Shown here one piece after another: positions 56,441-64,000 of a DNA stretch of 64,000 nucleotides. Source of the DNA: Pseudomonadota bacterium (GTDB lineage: Bacteria; Pseudomonadota; Gammaproteobacteria; Burkholderiales; Rhodocyclaceae); NCBI GenBank assembly GCA_018261895.1, contig JAGTRT010000001.1, positions 40,832 to 104,831 on the forward strand. Direction: 5' to 3'. Position numbers and translations under genes: made by a program. Every line of letters begins with the position of its first letter. Within the stretch, counting starts at the first letter, position 1. A model generated the notes under the pieces. That model was given only the letters and a program-made list of their open reading frames with translations. It made no database searches and was not told the origin of the DNA.

Positions 56441-58228
56441 ATGTCCAGCCGCCAGATCTACCTCCGGCTGCTCAGCTGGGTCAAGCCGTACTGGCGCGTT
56501 TTCGTCATCGCCATCCTCGGCATGGTGGCGACGGCGGCGACCGAGCCGGTGGCACCGTGGCTGCTCAAGACGCTGATCGATAACGGCTTCAAGGCGGCGA
56601 GCGAGCGCGAAATCATCCTTTTGCCGCTGGCCATCGTCGGCATTTTCATCCTGCGCGGCATGGCGACCTTTACCTCGGGTTTTTCGATGGCCTGGATCGC
56701 GGCGCGTGTCGTCTTCGACCTGCGCCAGGCCATGTTCGGGCGCCTGATGACCCTGCCCACCCGCTTTTACGACGACCAATCGACCGGCGTGCTGATTTCC
56801 AAGGTGGCCTATGACGTCACCAACGTGACGCAAGCCGCCACCGGCGTGTTGACAACGGTGGTGCGCGATTCGCTGACCATCCTCGGCCTGCTCGGCTACC
56901 TGCTTTACCTCGACTGGAAACTGACCCTGATCGCGCTGACCGTCGGTCCGGTCGTCACTGGCCTCATCCGCATCTTCAGCAAACGCCTGCGCGCCGCCGC
57001 ACGCAGCGGCTATTCGGCCATGGGCGTCATTACCCACATCCTCGAAGAAGCGGTCGGCGCCCACAAGGTGGTGAAGATATTCGGCGGCCAGCAATACGAA
57101 AAGAGCCGTTTCGACCAAGTGCTCAACACCTTCCGCCGCGCCACCATGCGCGAGGCCGCCGCGGCTGCCGCCACGGTGCCGCTGACCCAGGTCGCCGTCT
57201 CGATTTCGGTCGCCATCATCACCTACATGGCGCTGCGCCAGTCGAACAGCGATGCCGGAACGACCGTCGGCGAATTCCTCTCCTTCATCACGGCGCTTGT
57301 CATGCTGCTCGCCCCGGTCAAGCGCCTGACCGACGTCAGCGCGCCCCTCCAGCGCGGGCTGGCCGCCGCCGAAAGCGTCTTCCAGGTGCTCGACGAAGTG
57401 GCCGAGGACGATCGCGGCACGGTGCGCATCGAGCGCGCTCGCGGCCATCTGCAATTCGAGCAGGCGCATTTCACCTACCCGAACGCCCCGCGCCCGGCGC
57501 TGACCGACATCGACCTCGACATCCAGCCTGGCCAGACCGTGGCACTGGTCGGTCCATCCGGCAGCGGCAAGAGCTCGCTGGCCGCGCTCGTGCCGCGCTT
57601 CTACCATCTCACGCAGGGCGTCCTGCGCATCGACGGCCATCCGCTCGAAGAACTGACACTGGAAAGCCTGCGCGACAACATCGCCATGGTCAGCCAGGAT
57701 GTCGTGCTGTTCAACGACACCGTGCGCGCCAACATCGCCTACGGCCACGCCCAGAACGCCACCGACGAGCAGATCGAAGCCGCCGCCCGCGCCGCCAACG
57801 CCTGGGAATTCATCAGCCAGATGGACAAGGGCCTGCTCACCGAAGTCGGCGAAAACGGCGTCAAACTCTCCGGCGGCCAGCGCCAACGCTTGGCCATCGC
57901 CCGCGCCTTCCTCAAGAACGCGCCCATCCTCATCCTCGACGAAGCCACCTCGGCCCTCGACACCGAATCCGAACGCCTCATCCAGGCTGCCCTCGACACC
58001 CTGATCGTCGGCCGTACCACCATCGTCATCGCCCACCGTCTGTCGACCATCGAACGCGCCGACCTCATCGTCGTCCTCGACCAGGGCCGCATCGTCGAAC
58101 GCGGCCGCCACGCCGAGTTGCTGGCCCGGGACGGGGTGTATGCGAAGTTGCAGCGAATCCAGCGCGAGACGACGCCCGCCGAAGGATCGTTACCAGAGGA
58201 AAGCGCCCCATCCCATGTCGTCAACTAA
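56441..58228 (+). CDS. msbA: Lipid A export ATP-binding/permease MsbA
   Basis: A 595-residue half-transporter: six transmembrane segments in residues 1-310, then an ABC domain with Walker A GPSGSGKSS, signature LSGGQRQRLAIARA, Walker B ILILDEATSALD and H-loop IAHRLS. It flips lipid A-core across the inner membrane, fitting the LPS genes downstream. A GTG at 56417 is an alternative start. It overlaps the next gene by 14 nt. Confidence 0.93.
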   Translation: MSSRQIYLRLLSWVKPYWRVFVIAILGMVATAATEPVAPWLLKTLIDNGFKAASEREIILLPLAIVGIFILRGMATFTSGFSMAWIAARVVFDLRQAMFGRLMTLPTRFYDDQSTGVLISKVAYDVTNVTQAATGVLTTVVRDSLTILGLLGYLLYLDWKLTLIALTVGPVVTGLIRIFSKRLRAAARSGYSAMGVITHILEEAVGAHKVVKIFGGQQYEKSRFDQVLNTFRRATMREAAAAAATVPLTQVAVSISVAIITYMALRQSNSDAGTTVGEFLSFITALVMLLAPVKRLTDVSAPLQRGLAAAESVFQVLDEVAEDDRGTVRIERARGHLQFEQAHFTYPNAPRPALTDIDLDIQPGQTVALVGPSGSGKSSLAALVPRFYHLTQGVLRIDGHPLEELTLESLRDNIAMVSQDVVLFNDTVRANIAYGHAQNATDEQIEAAARAANAWEFISQMDKGLLTEVGENGVKLSGGQRQRLAIARAFLKNAPILILDEATSALDTESERLIQAALDTLIVGRTTIVIAHRLSTIERADLIVVLDQGRIVERGRHAELLARDGVYAKLQRIQRETTPAEGSLPEESAPSHVVN

Positions 58229-58991
58229 GCCCACTTCTCCCGCTCAGCCTGTCAACGCCTGGGTTGATGCCGTCTATGTCCTCTCCGTAAAAGGCTCGGA
58301 ATTCCGCATTCGCCATATCGAGGCGGAGCTGGCGAAAAAGGGGATTGCCTTTTCGTTCATGTTCGAGCACGACGCCGTCGAATTGACCGACGAACTGCTG
58401 GCGGCGACGTTCGGGCCATCGGGGATGAAGCGGGCGCACAAGTCGCTGGTGCTGAAGAATATCCAGATCTGGAAAGACTCGGTTGCTCGCGGCTATCAGC
58501 GGGTCCTCGTTTTCGAGGACGATGCGGTGCTCAACGACGATTTCATCGCTGGTTTCGATGCAGCCATGCAGGCCGCAGTGAAACTGCCGCCAGGCTGGCT
58601 CGTCTTCCTCGGCGGGCTCGACACCAAGGTTCCGGACGACTATTTCCTGGCGCCCGGCCCGCTCGTCGAGTTGCCCATTCCAACCGCCGAAGGATGCGTT
58701 CATGACCGGCTGGTCATGGAACGTCGCCTGGCCTGGCTGGAAAACAACCTGGTTACCCTCTCCGTCGATCATCTCATGGTGCATATCGATGCCGCGATGG
58801 GCTCGCACCAATACTGGCTACGCCATCCGATCGTCGAGCAGGGTAGCGTGACTGGGGTGTTCGACAGCCTGCTCGATGCCGGACGACAGAAACACAGCAG
58901 GACTTTCAACGTGCTGCGCAACCGCTGGAACAAGTTCCGGCGTCGTCGCCTCCGGGAGTGGATTGTCAAATTCAAGGCGCTGGGCCGCTAG
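58215..58991 (+). CDS. Glycosyltransferase family 25 (LPS core)
   Basis: A 258-residue GT25-type glycosyltransferase. WVDAVYVLSVKGSEFR begins the domain and RVLVFEDDAVLNDDF contains the ED-D sugar-nucleotide motif. It probably decorates the LPS core. The start is an ATG inside the end of msbA. Confidence 0.82.
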   Translation: MSSTKPTSPAQPVNAWVDAVYVLSVKGSEFRIRHIEAELAKKGIAFSFMFEHDAVELTDELLAATFGPSGMKRAHKSLVLKNIQIWKDSVARGYQRVLVFEDDAVLNDDFIAGFDAAMQAAVKLPPGWLVFLGGLDTKVPDDYFLAPGPLVELPIPTAEGCVHDRLVMERRLAWLENNLVTLSVDHLMVHIDAAMGSHQYWLRHPIVEQGSVTGVFDSLLDAGRQKHSRTFNVLRNRWNKFRRRRLREWIVKFKALGR

Positions 58992-59028
58992 GACGACGAC
59001 CGTCCCGATACTATCTGCTGGAAACGAC

Positions 59029-60252
59029 ATGACATTCTTTGGCAAATCCTACGATCCCCACGCCGTCGCTTGCGGCTTGATGTGTTTTGTCGGAATCTCC
59101 GTACTCTTTTCGCCGCCGTTGATGAATCTCGCAGCGCTCCTGCTGCTGGTCGTCATCTTGAGCACCCCTTTGTTGCGCCAGCGCTTGTGGGCGACCTGGG
59201 AACTGCCGATGGTGAAATTCCTTCTGCTTTTCTTCGCCATCATGATTGTCGGCACCAGCTACAGCGTGGCAACGAAAGACGTCGCCATCCGGATGGCCAT
59301 CGGGTGGACCAAATTGCTCCTGGTGCCGATCGGTCTTTCGCTGTTTGCTGACCCAAACTGGAAATCCCGCTTCCTGAATGCCTTCGTCGTGGTGGTCACG
59401 ATCTGTGCGCTGGTTTCCTTTGCCTTGTGGTTCCTGGAGATAGATTTGCCGGTGGCCAGTCGCGAACGTGGCGTCTTTCTCCGAAATCACGCGACGCAGG
59501 GTATGGCGTTTGCCGTCGGCGCCTTCAGTGCCTTCCTCATGGCCGTAGAGCGAGGTGAAGGGCGGACGCGGGGTTTATACGTGCTGAGTGCCTTGTTGCT
59601 CCTGGCCAATATCGCAATGGTCACGACCGGACGTAGCGGTTATCTGGTCGCGATGGTCTGCACCGTGGTGGCTGTGGTCGGCTATGTGTTCTTCGGTCGG
59701 CGTCGTGTGACGGCCCGGGATGTACTCGGGGCCGTATTGCTGGTGCTTGGCGTAGTCAGCGTTCTGTTGATTGTTCCGACTTCACGCGAGCGCATGATCC
59801 AGGGTGTCCAGGAAATACAGCAATACGAGCAGGCGACCGAAGAGACCTCGATGGGTATCCGCATGATTTTCTGGAAAAATGCCATCGAAATGATCCGGGA
59901 GCGGCCCGTGCTGGGTTACGGTACTGGCGCTTTCGGCACAGCCTATGGTCAGAAGGTGGCCGGGCGGGAAGGAATTGCTGCGACGCCAGCGGGTGACCCG
60001 CACAACCAGTACATGAAGATCATGGCCGAAAATGGCGTGTTTGCCCTGCTTGTTTTTCTGGCGTTTCTGGTTGCCGCAGCCCGTCAGCGCTGTGCGGCCC
60101 CGTGGCGCTTGCTGGGGGTAAGCGTACTCGCATCCTGGTGTGCGACCAGCCTTTTCAATTCACATTTCTCGACCTTCAACGAAGGCAATTTCATCTACGC
60201 CTGGCTCGGCATCATGCTGGCGCCGCCCATTGCCGGCACTGAATCCGTCTAG
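59029..60252 (+). CDS. waaL: O-antigen ligase/polymerase (WaaL-like)
   Basis: A 407-residue membrane protein with about eleven hydrophobic segments and a large periplasmic loop (GYGTGAFGTAYGQKV, GDPHNQYMKIMAENGVF) characteristic of the Wzy_C/WaaL superfamily. It would join O-polysaccharide to lipid A-core in the periplasm; a polymerase role is the alternative. It converges with the GT9 gene with a 4-nt overlap. Confidence 0.83.
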   Translation: MTFFGKSYDPHAVACGLMCFVGISVLFSPPLMNLAALLLLVVILSTPLLRQRLWATWELPMVKFLLLFFAIMIVGTSYSVATKDVAIRMAIGWTKLLLVPIGLSLFADPNWKSRFLNAFVVVVTICALVSFALWFLEIDLPVASRERGVFLRNHATQGMAFAVGAFSAFLMAVERGEGRTRGLYVLSALLLLANIAMVTTGRSGYLVAMVCTVVAVVGYVFFGRRRVTARDVLGAVLLVLGVVSVLLIVPTSRERMIQGVQEIQQYEQATEETSMGIRMIFWKNAIEMIRERPVLGYGTGAFGTAYGQKVAGREGIAATPAGDPHNQYMKIMAENGVFALLVFLAFLVAAARQRCAAPWRLLGVSVLASWCATSLFNSHFSTFNEGNFIYAWLGIMLAPPIAGTESV

Positions 60253-61394
60253 GAGACCAGCGCTGCGCGGGCAGCCTCGACAACCTGCTCCACGGTGATG
60301 GCGAGAAGGCATTGGCTATCGCTGTCGAGATGCCGGTCGCAACCTTCAAACAGGCAGGGGACACAGTCGCCGGGGCCTTGAATCAGCCGGACATTTCCCT
60401 GATGTCCGCTGCCGATAAAGGACCAGGGGCTGTCACCGGCCGGGCAATCCTTCGGCCACGGGCCCCATTTGACGGGGTTAGATGGCCCGAACAGGGCGAT
60501 GGTCGGGATGCCGGTGGCGGCGGCGAGATGGGTGACCGCCGTGTCGGGGCCGACGAAGAGGCGGGCGCCTTTCAGTAATTCGGCGGTTTCAGCCAGCGAG
60601 AGCAAGCCGGTCAGGCAGCGACAGCCTTCTGGCACCTTGCCGGCGATGTCGCGGACGTAGGCTGCCTCGCTCGGGTCGCCGCTGCCGGTCAGGAGCACCT
60701 CGATACCCTGCTGTCTGAGCCAGGAAATCAGGGCGATCCACTTGCTGCTGTCCCACATCTTGTAGCGGAATTTGGGATTGGGGTGGATCACGGCGTAATT
60801 CGTGACCCCGGTCAGGCCGAGTTGTTCCAGCCGCTGGCACCAGTTCTCAGCCAAGACCCGCGGTGCTTGGACCTGGCCGATGGCCGGCAGGCCCAGCGCT
60901 TCGACCAGACGCAGCCCCATGGTCACGGTATGCGTCTGCAGGTTGTCGAAGGGAACGGCGATGTTCAGCAGGTGGCGCTTTAGCCAGGAGGCTTCTTCCG
61001 CGGTCGTGAATCCAACCGAAAAACGGGCGGCCGCCCAGGCAAAAATCCGCGCCCGGTCGCTGGGGATCGCGGCGAAAGAGAGATCGTAGCGACGCCAGAT
61101 CCTGCCGAGTTGCGCCAGCTTTTCGCGCAGGCTGGCGCGTTGCGGAAAAGCCAGCACCTGATGAACGTCGGGGTTGCCTTCGAGCACGCCCTGGGTGCCG
61201 GGCAGGACAAGAAAATCGAGTTGGGCATCAGGCCAGGCCGCCTTGACGGAGCGAGCCAGCGGCGTGGCGAGCAGGACGTCGCCAATGCGCTGGGTGCACA
61301 CCACGAGAACGCGTTTTGGCGGGGTTTGGGATGAAAAGGCTGGGGGGTGCAAGGGTGTTATCGGCGTGTTTTTCGCAAGTCCCCTATAATACAT
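60249..61394 (-). CDS. Glycosyltransferase family 9 (ADP-heptose:LPS heptosyltransferase-like)
   Basis: A protein of about 381 residues. RVLVVCTQRIGDVLLATPLARSVK opens the N-terminal domain, and GLLSLAETAELLKGARLFVGPDTAVTHLAAATG is the C-terminal ADP-heptose-binding region (fragments of a longer block). It adds heptose to the inner core. The start codon is uncertain; ATGs lie at 61394 and 61406, and the true one may be further in, since family members are usually shorter. Confidence 0.85.
   Translation of the reverse strand: MYYRGLAKNTPITPLHPPAFSSQTPPKRVLVVCTQRIGDVLLATPLARSVKAAWPDAQLDFLVLPGTQGVLEGNPDVHQVLAFPQRASLREKLAQLGRIWRRYDLSFAAIPSDRARIFAWAAARFSVGFTTAEEASWLKRHLLNIAVPFDNLQTHTVTMGLRLVEALGLPAIGQVQAPRVLAENWCQRLEQLGLTGVTNYAVIHPNPKFRYKMWDSSKWIALISWLRQQGIEVLLTGSGDPSEAAYVRDIAGKVPEGCRCLTGLLSLAETAELLKGARLFVGPDTAVTHLAAATGIPTIALFGPSNPVKWGPWPKDCPAGDSPWSFIGSGHQGNVRLIQGPGDCVPCLFEGCDRHLDSDSQCLLAITVEQVVEAARAALVS
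61385..61390 (+). promoter_or_regulatory. TATAAT -10 element upstream of the GT2 gene
   Basis: A perfect TATAAT lies 69 nt before the ATG at 61459. No good -35 was found at normal spacing, so confidence is limited. Confidence 0.4.
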
Positions 61395-61458
61395 GCCCGT
61401 TCGCATCGCTCTGCCGGTGCCAGGCCGAGTTTCTTGACGAGAAAGTAGAAAAATCGAG

Positions 61459-62265
61459 ATGAGCAGCACCATTCCGCCCAAGATTACCGCCTACATCATC
61501 GCTTTCAACGAAGCGCAGAAGATTGCCGCGGCGGTGAATAGCGTCCTGTGGGCTGACGAGATCATCGTTGCCGATTCCGGCAGTACCGACGGCATGGTCG
61601 AGATCGCCGAAAGCCTCGGTGCCCGTGTCGTGCAGGTGCCGTTCAAGGGCTTTGGTGATTTGCGCAACAACGCGATTGCGGCCTGCACCCACGACTGGAT
61701 TTTCAGCCTCGATGCCGACGAGCGCTGTACGCCGGAGGCACGCGACGAAATCCTGCGCGTCATCGCCGATCCGGCCAGCCTCGACATGTATTGGATGCCG
61801 CGCCGCAATTTCTTCATGGGGCGCTGGATCAAGCATTCGGGCTGGTATCCGAACTACCGCCAGCCGCAGCTTTTCCGGCGGGGCAAGATGAGCTACACGA
61901 TGGAGCCGGTGCATGAAGGTTACGTGCCGCACAGCGACCGGCCGGTCGGGCATCTGCAGAATCCCATCTGGCAGGTGCCGTTCAAGAACCTGCACGAGGT
62001 TGTGCACAAGGCCAACCGCTATTCGACGCTCGGCGCCGAAAAGCTCACCCTGCGCGGGCGCAAGGGCAGCATGGGCAAGGCGCTGACGCACGGCCTGTGG
62101 TCCTTCATCAAGCACTACATTTTCAAGCGTGGCTTTCTCGATGGCTGGCCGGGCTTCATCATCGCCTTCGGCAACTTCGAGGGCACGTTCTACCGCTACG
62201 CCAAGGGCTACGAGATGGATCAGGCCTGGAAAGTGCCGGAAACGCCGCCCCTGCACCGTCCCTGA
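61459..62265 (+). CDS. Glycosyltransferase family 2, WaaE/KdtX-like
   Basis: A 268-residue GT2 enzyme with ITAYIIAFNEAQKIA, ADEIIVADSGSTDGM and the D-D site FSLDADERC, as in LPS core beta-glucosyltransferases. The rest (PNYRQPQLFRRGKMSYTMEPVHEGY) fits. It is followed 18 nt later by another GT2 gene. Confidence 0.88.
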   Translation: MSSTIPPKITAYIIAFNEAQKIAAAVNSVLWADEIIVADSGSTDGMVEIAESLGARVVQVPFKGFGDLRNNAIAACTHDWIFSLDADERCTPEARDEILRVIADPASLDMYWMPRRNFFMGRWIKHSGWYPNYRQPQLFRRGKMSYTMEPVHEGYVPHSDRPVGHLQNPIWQVPFKNLHEVVHKANRYSTLGAEKLTLRGRKGSMGKALTHGLWSFIKHYIFKRGFLDGWPGFIIAFGNFEGTFYRYAKGYEMDQAWKVPETPPLHRP

Positions 62266-62283
62266 TCGTTGGTGCAGCCCGCC

Positions 62284-63156
62284 ATGACGCCGCAACTGAT
62301 CTCGGTCATCGTCACCACGTATAACCGTCCGGATGCCTTGCGGGCGGTGCTGGCATCCCTTGCGGCGCAGACCGATACGGCGTTCGAGGTGCTGGTGGCC
62401 GATGACGGTTCGCGCGCCGAGACGGCCGAGGCGGTATCGGCGGCAGGCGCCCATTTTCCGTTCCCGCTTCGCCATCTCTGGCAGGAAGACGACGGCTTCC
62501 GTGCGGCGGCGGCGCGTAATCTGGCGGTGGCGGCCAGCCGCGGCGATTACCTCGTTTTCATCGACGGCGACTGCATCCTGCGCCCGGATTTTGTCGCGGC
62601 GCATCGCGCCTTGGCCGAGGCTGGCTGGTTTGTCGCCGGGAACCGGGTCTTGCTCTCCGAAGGCTTCACGAAAAAGGTGCTGCAGGCGCCGATGATCGAA
62701 CTGCACGGCGACAGCCATTTGACCTGGCTCGGCCGGCGATTTTCGGGCGCCATTAACCGCTGGCTGCCGCTTTGTCACTTTGCCGGACAGGGCTGGCGCA
62801 AACGGCAACCACAACGCTGGCAAGGCGCGCGGACCTGCAATCTGGCGCTGTGGCGGCGCGATTTCGACACGGTGAATGGCTTCGACGAGGCCTTCCAGGG
62901 CTGGGGCCATGAAGATGCCGACCTCGCCATCCGCCTGCTGCATGCCGGCGTGCAGCGCAAGGACGGACGTTTTGCGACGGCCGTCCTGCACCTCTGGCAC
63001 CGCGAGAACGACCGCAGCAATCTGGCCGAGAACGAACGCCGCCTGGCCGAGATTCTGGCTGCCGACCGGCGCCGCGCAGCGGTCGGTATCGATGCCTACG
63101 ACACCGCGCGGGTGACTGCGGCGGAAATTTCGAAATTGGGCAAAATTTCCGGTTGA
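62284..63156 (+). CDS. Glycosyltransferase family 2
   Basis: A 290-residue GT2 enzyme: ISVIVTTYNRPDALRAV, VADDGSRAETAE, FIDGDCILRPDF (metal DxD) and WGHEDADLAIRLLHAG. The C-terminal galactosyl-T-like region supports it. The ATG at 62284 is preferred to a TTG at 62269. The last residues EISKLGKISG and the stop codon are written by a dispersed-repeat copy, so the C-terminus was probably reset by the repeat. Confidence 0.85.
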   Translation: MTPQLISVIVTTYNRPDALRAVLASLAAQTDTAFEVLVADDGSRAETAEAVSAAGAHFPFPLRHLWQEDDGFRAAAARNLAVAASRGDYLVFIDGDCILRPDFVAAHRALAEAGWFVAGNRVLLSEGFTKKVLQAPMIELHGDSHLTWLGRRFSGAINRWLPLCHFAGQGWRKRQPQRWQGARTCNLALWRRDFDTVNGFDEAFQGWGHEDADLAIRLLHAGVQRKDGRFATAVLHLWHRENDRSNLAENERRLAEILAADRRRAAVGIDAYDTARVTAAEISKLGKISG

Positions 63157-63165
63157 CCGTGAGAT
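63125..63165 (+). repeat. Dispersed GTTGACCG repeat, copy 15 (end of a GT2 gene)
   Basis: AATTTCGAAATTGGGC then AAAATTTCCGGTTGACCGTG. The TGA in the core is the stop codon of the glycosyltransferase. Confidence 0.92.
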
Positions 63166-63177
63166 TGGGGTGGAGGC

Positions 63178-64000
63178 CTAGTGCGCCGCTTCCCAGTTCG
63201 GTCCGACGCCCACTTCGACGACGAGCGGTACCTTGAGCTCGGCGACCTGACTCATCAACCGGGGCAGGTGGGTGCGGATTTCCATCAGTTCGTCGTCCGG
63301 CACTTCGAGCAGCAGTTCATCGTGCACCTGGAGGACGAGCTTTGATTTCAGCGCCGATTTTTCCAGCCAGTTCTGCACGGCGATCATCGCCAGCTTGATC
63401 AGGTCGGCCGCCGTGCCCTGCATCGGCGCATTGATCGCGGCGCGTTCGGCGCCCTGGCGGCGGTTGCCGTTGCTCGAGCGGATTTCCGGGAACCACAGGC
63501 GGCGGCCGAAGGCGGTCTCGACGTAGCCTTTTTGCCGGGCCATTTCGCGGGCCTCTTCCATGTAGCGGGCGACGCCGGGGTAGCGGGCGAAGTAGCGGTC
63601 GATGTAGGTCTGCGCCGCGCTGCGTTCCAGCCCGAGCTGGCGGGCCAGGCCGAAGGCGCTCATGCCGTAGATCAGGCCGAAATTGATGCTCTTGGCGACG
63701 CGGCGCTGGTCGGGGCCGACTTCGAGCGGCGTGACGCCGAAGATCTCGCCGGCAGTCGCGCGGTGCACGTCCTCGCCGTGCGAGAAGGCGTGGAGCAAGC
63801 CTTCGTCGCCCGACAGGTGGGCCATGATGCGCAGTTCGATCTGCGAATAGTCGGCCGAAACGATGCTGGAACCTTCGGGCGCGATGAAGGCGGTGCGGAT
63901 CTTCCGGCCTTCTTCGCTGCGCACTGGGATGTTCTGCAGGTTGGGATCGGTTGATGCCAGACGCCCGGTTACAACGGAAGCCTGAGAGAAGTGAGTATGC
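63178..64000 (-). CDS. polA: DNA polymerase I, C-terminal part
   Basis: The 3' 274 codons of a family A polymerase, running off the right edge. Motif A ([19 protein letters not shown]), the O-helix motif ([19 protein letters not shown]) and motif C (QVHDELLLE) are complete. An apparent start at 63924 is internal; the frame continues upstream with [20 protein letters not shown]. It acts in repair and Okazaki-fragment processing. Confidence 0.96.
   Translation of the reverse strand, partial: HTHFSQASVVTGRLASTDPNLQNIPVRSEEGRKIRTAFIAPEGSSIVSADYSQIELRIMAHLSGDEGLLHAFSHGEDVHRATAGEIFGVTPLEVGPDQRRVAKSINFGLIYGMSAFGLARQLGLERSAAQTYIDRYFARYPGVARYMEEAREMARQKGYVETAFGRRLWFPEIRSSNGNRRQGAERAAINAPMQGTAADLIKLAMIAVQNWLEKSALKSKLVLQVHDELLLEVPDDELMEIRTHLPRLMSQVAELKVPLVVEVGVGPNWEAAH

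Noticed and set aside
63178..63924. A complete 248-residue ORF at the right edge
   Set aside because: It is the C-terminal part of polA; the frame is open upstream with polymerase sequence to the window end.

Overview
The window reads as chromosomal DNA of a GC-rich betaproteobacterium, most likely Rhodocyclales (Dechloromonas/Azonexus-like). This is an inference from gene content and order: a MerR-controlled leucine-degradation cluster, class I PHA synthase, oxygen-independent ubiquinone genes ubiU-ubiV-ubiT, mreBCD-mrdA-rodA-rlpA, gatCAB, metX-metW and a large cobalamin cluster. Coding density is high, many genes overlap by ATGA, and no tRNA, rRNA, CRISPR, transposase or prophage was seen.

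Layout. 1-12.5 kb (minus strand): leucine/isovalerate and acyl-CoA catabolism (liuR, thioesterase, ivd, a GNAT-carbonic anhydrase fusion, thiolase, acyl-CoA dehydrogenase, liuB, liuC, start of liuD) with several accessory genes, under a palindromic operator at 12058-12075. 12.6-15.9 kb: MBL hydrolase, phaC, a MoaD-like protein. 15.9-18.4 kb: ubiT/ubiV/ubiU behind a class-II FNR-type promoter. 18.5-26 kb: a response regulator and the rod-shape operon. 26-31 kb: gatC-gatA-lipoprotein-gatB, a DUF4124-like protein, pyrE. 31-36.4 kb: xth, yqjD/yqjE/yqjK-type genes, ampG, metW, metX; metX has a SAM-II-like riboswitch and an attenuator. 36.5-42.3 kb: a probable signalling island (PilZ-STAS protein, TonB receptor, periplasmic binding protein, GGDEF/degenerate-EAL protein). 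42.4-56.4 kb: cobalamin salvage and late synthesis (two BtuF-like proteins, cobD, cbiB, bluB, cobQ, cobU, cobT, cobS, cobC) with two cobalamin riboswitches, interrupted by a histidine kinase/response regulator pair and small lipoproteins. 56.4-63.2 kb: msbA and LPS glycosyltransferases with an O-antigen ligase. 63.2-64 kb: 3' end of polA.

The most striking feature not explained by the genes is a dispersed motif of about 38 bp (core TTTCC[C/G]GTTGACCGTG with phased A/T tracts on one side). It occurs about 15 times, in both orientations, inside genes in several reading frames and between genes, and is absent from about 29.4-42.5 kb. It has the architecture of a DNA-uptake-type or chromosome-organising signal. 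It shapes proteins locally: it supplies the start and signal peptide of one BtuF homologue and the last residues and stop codon of a glycosyltransferase.

Connections worth noting: the carbonic anhydrase lies in a pathway that consumes bicarbonate; the ubi promoter fits anaerobic induction; the metX leader and the two B12 leaders couple methionine and cobalamin genes to their end products.
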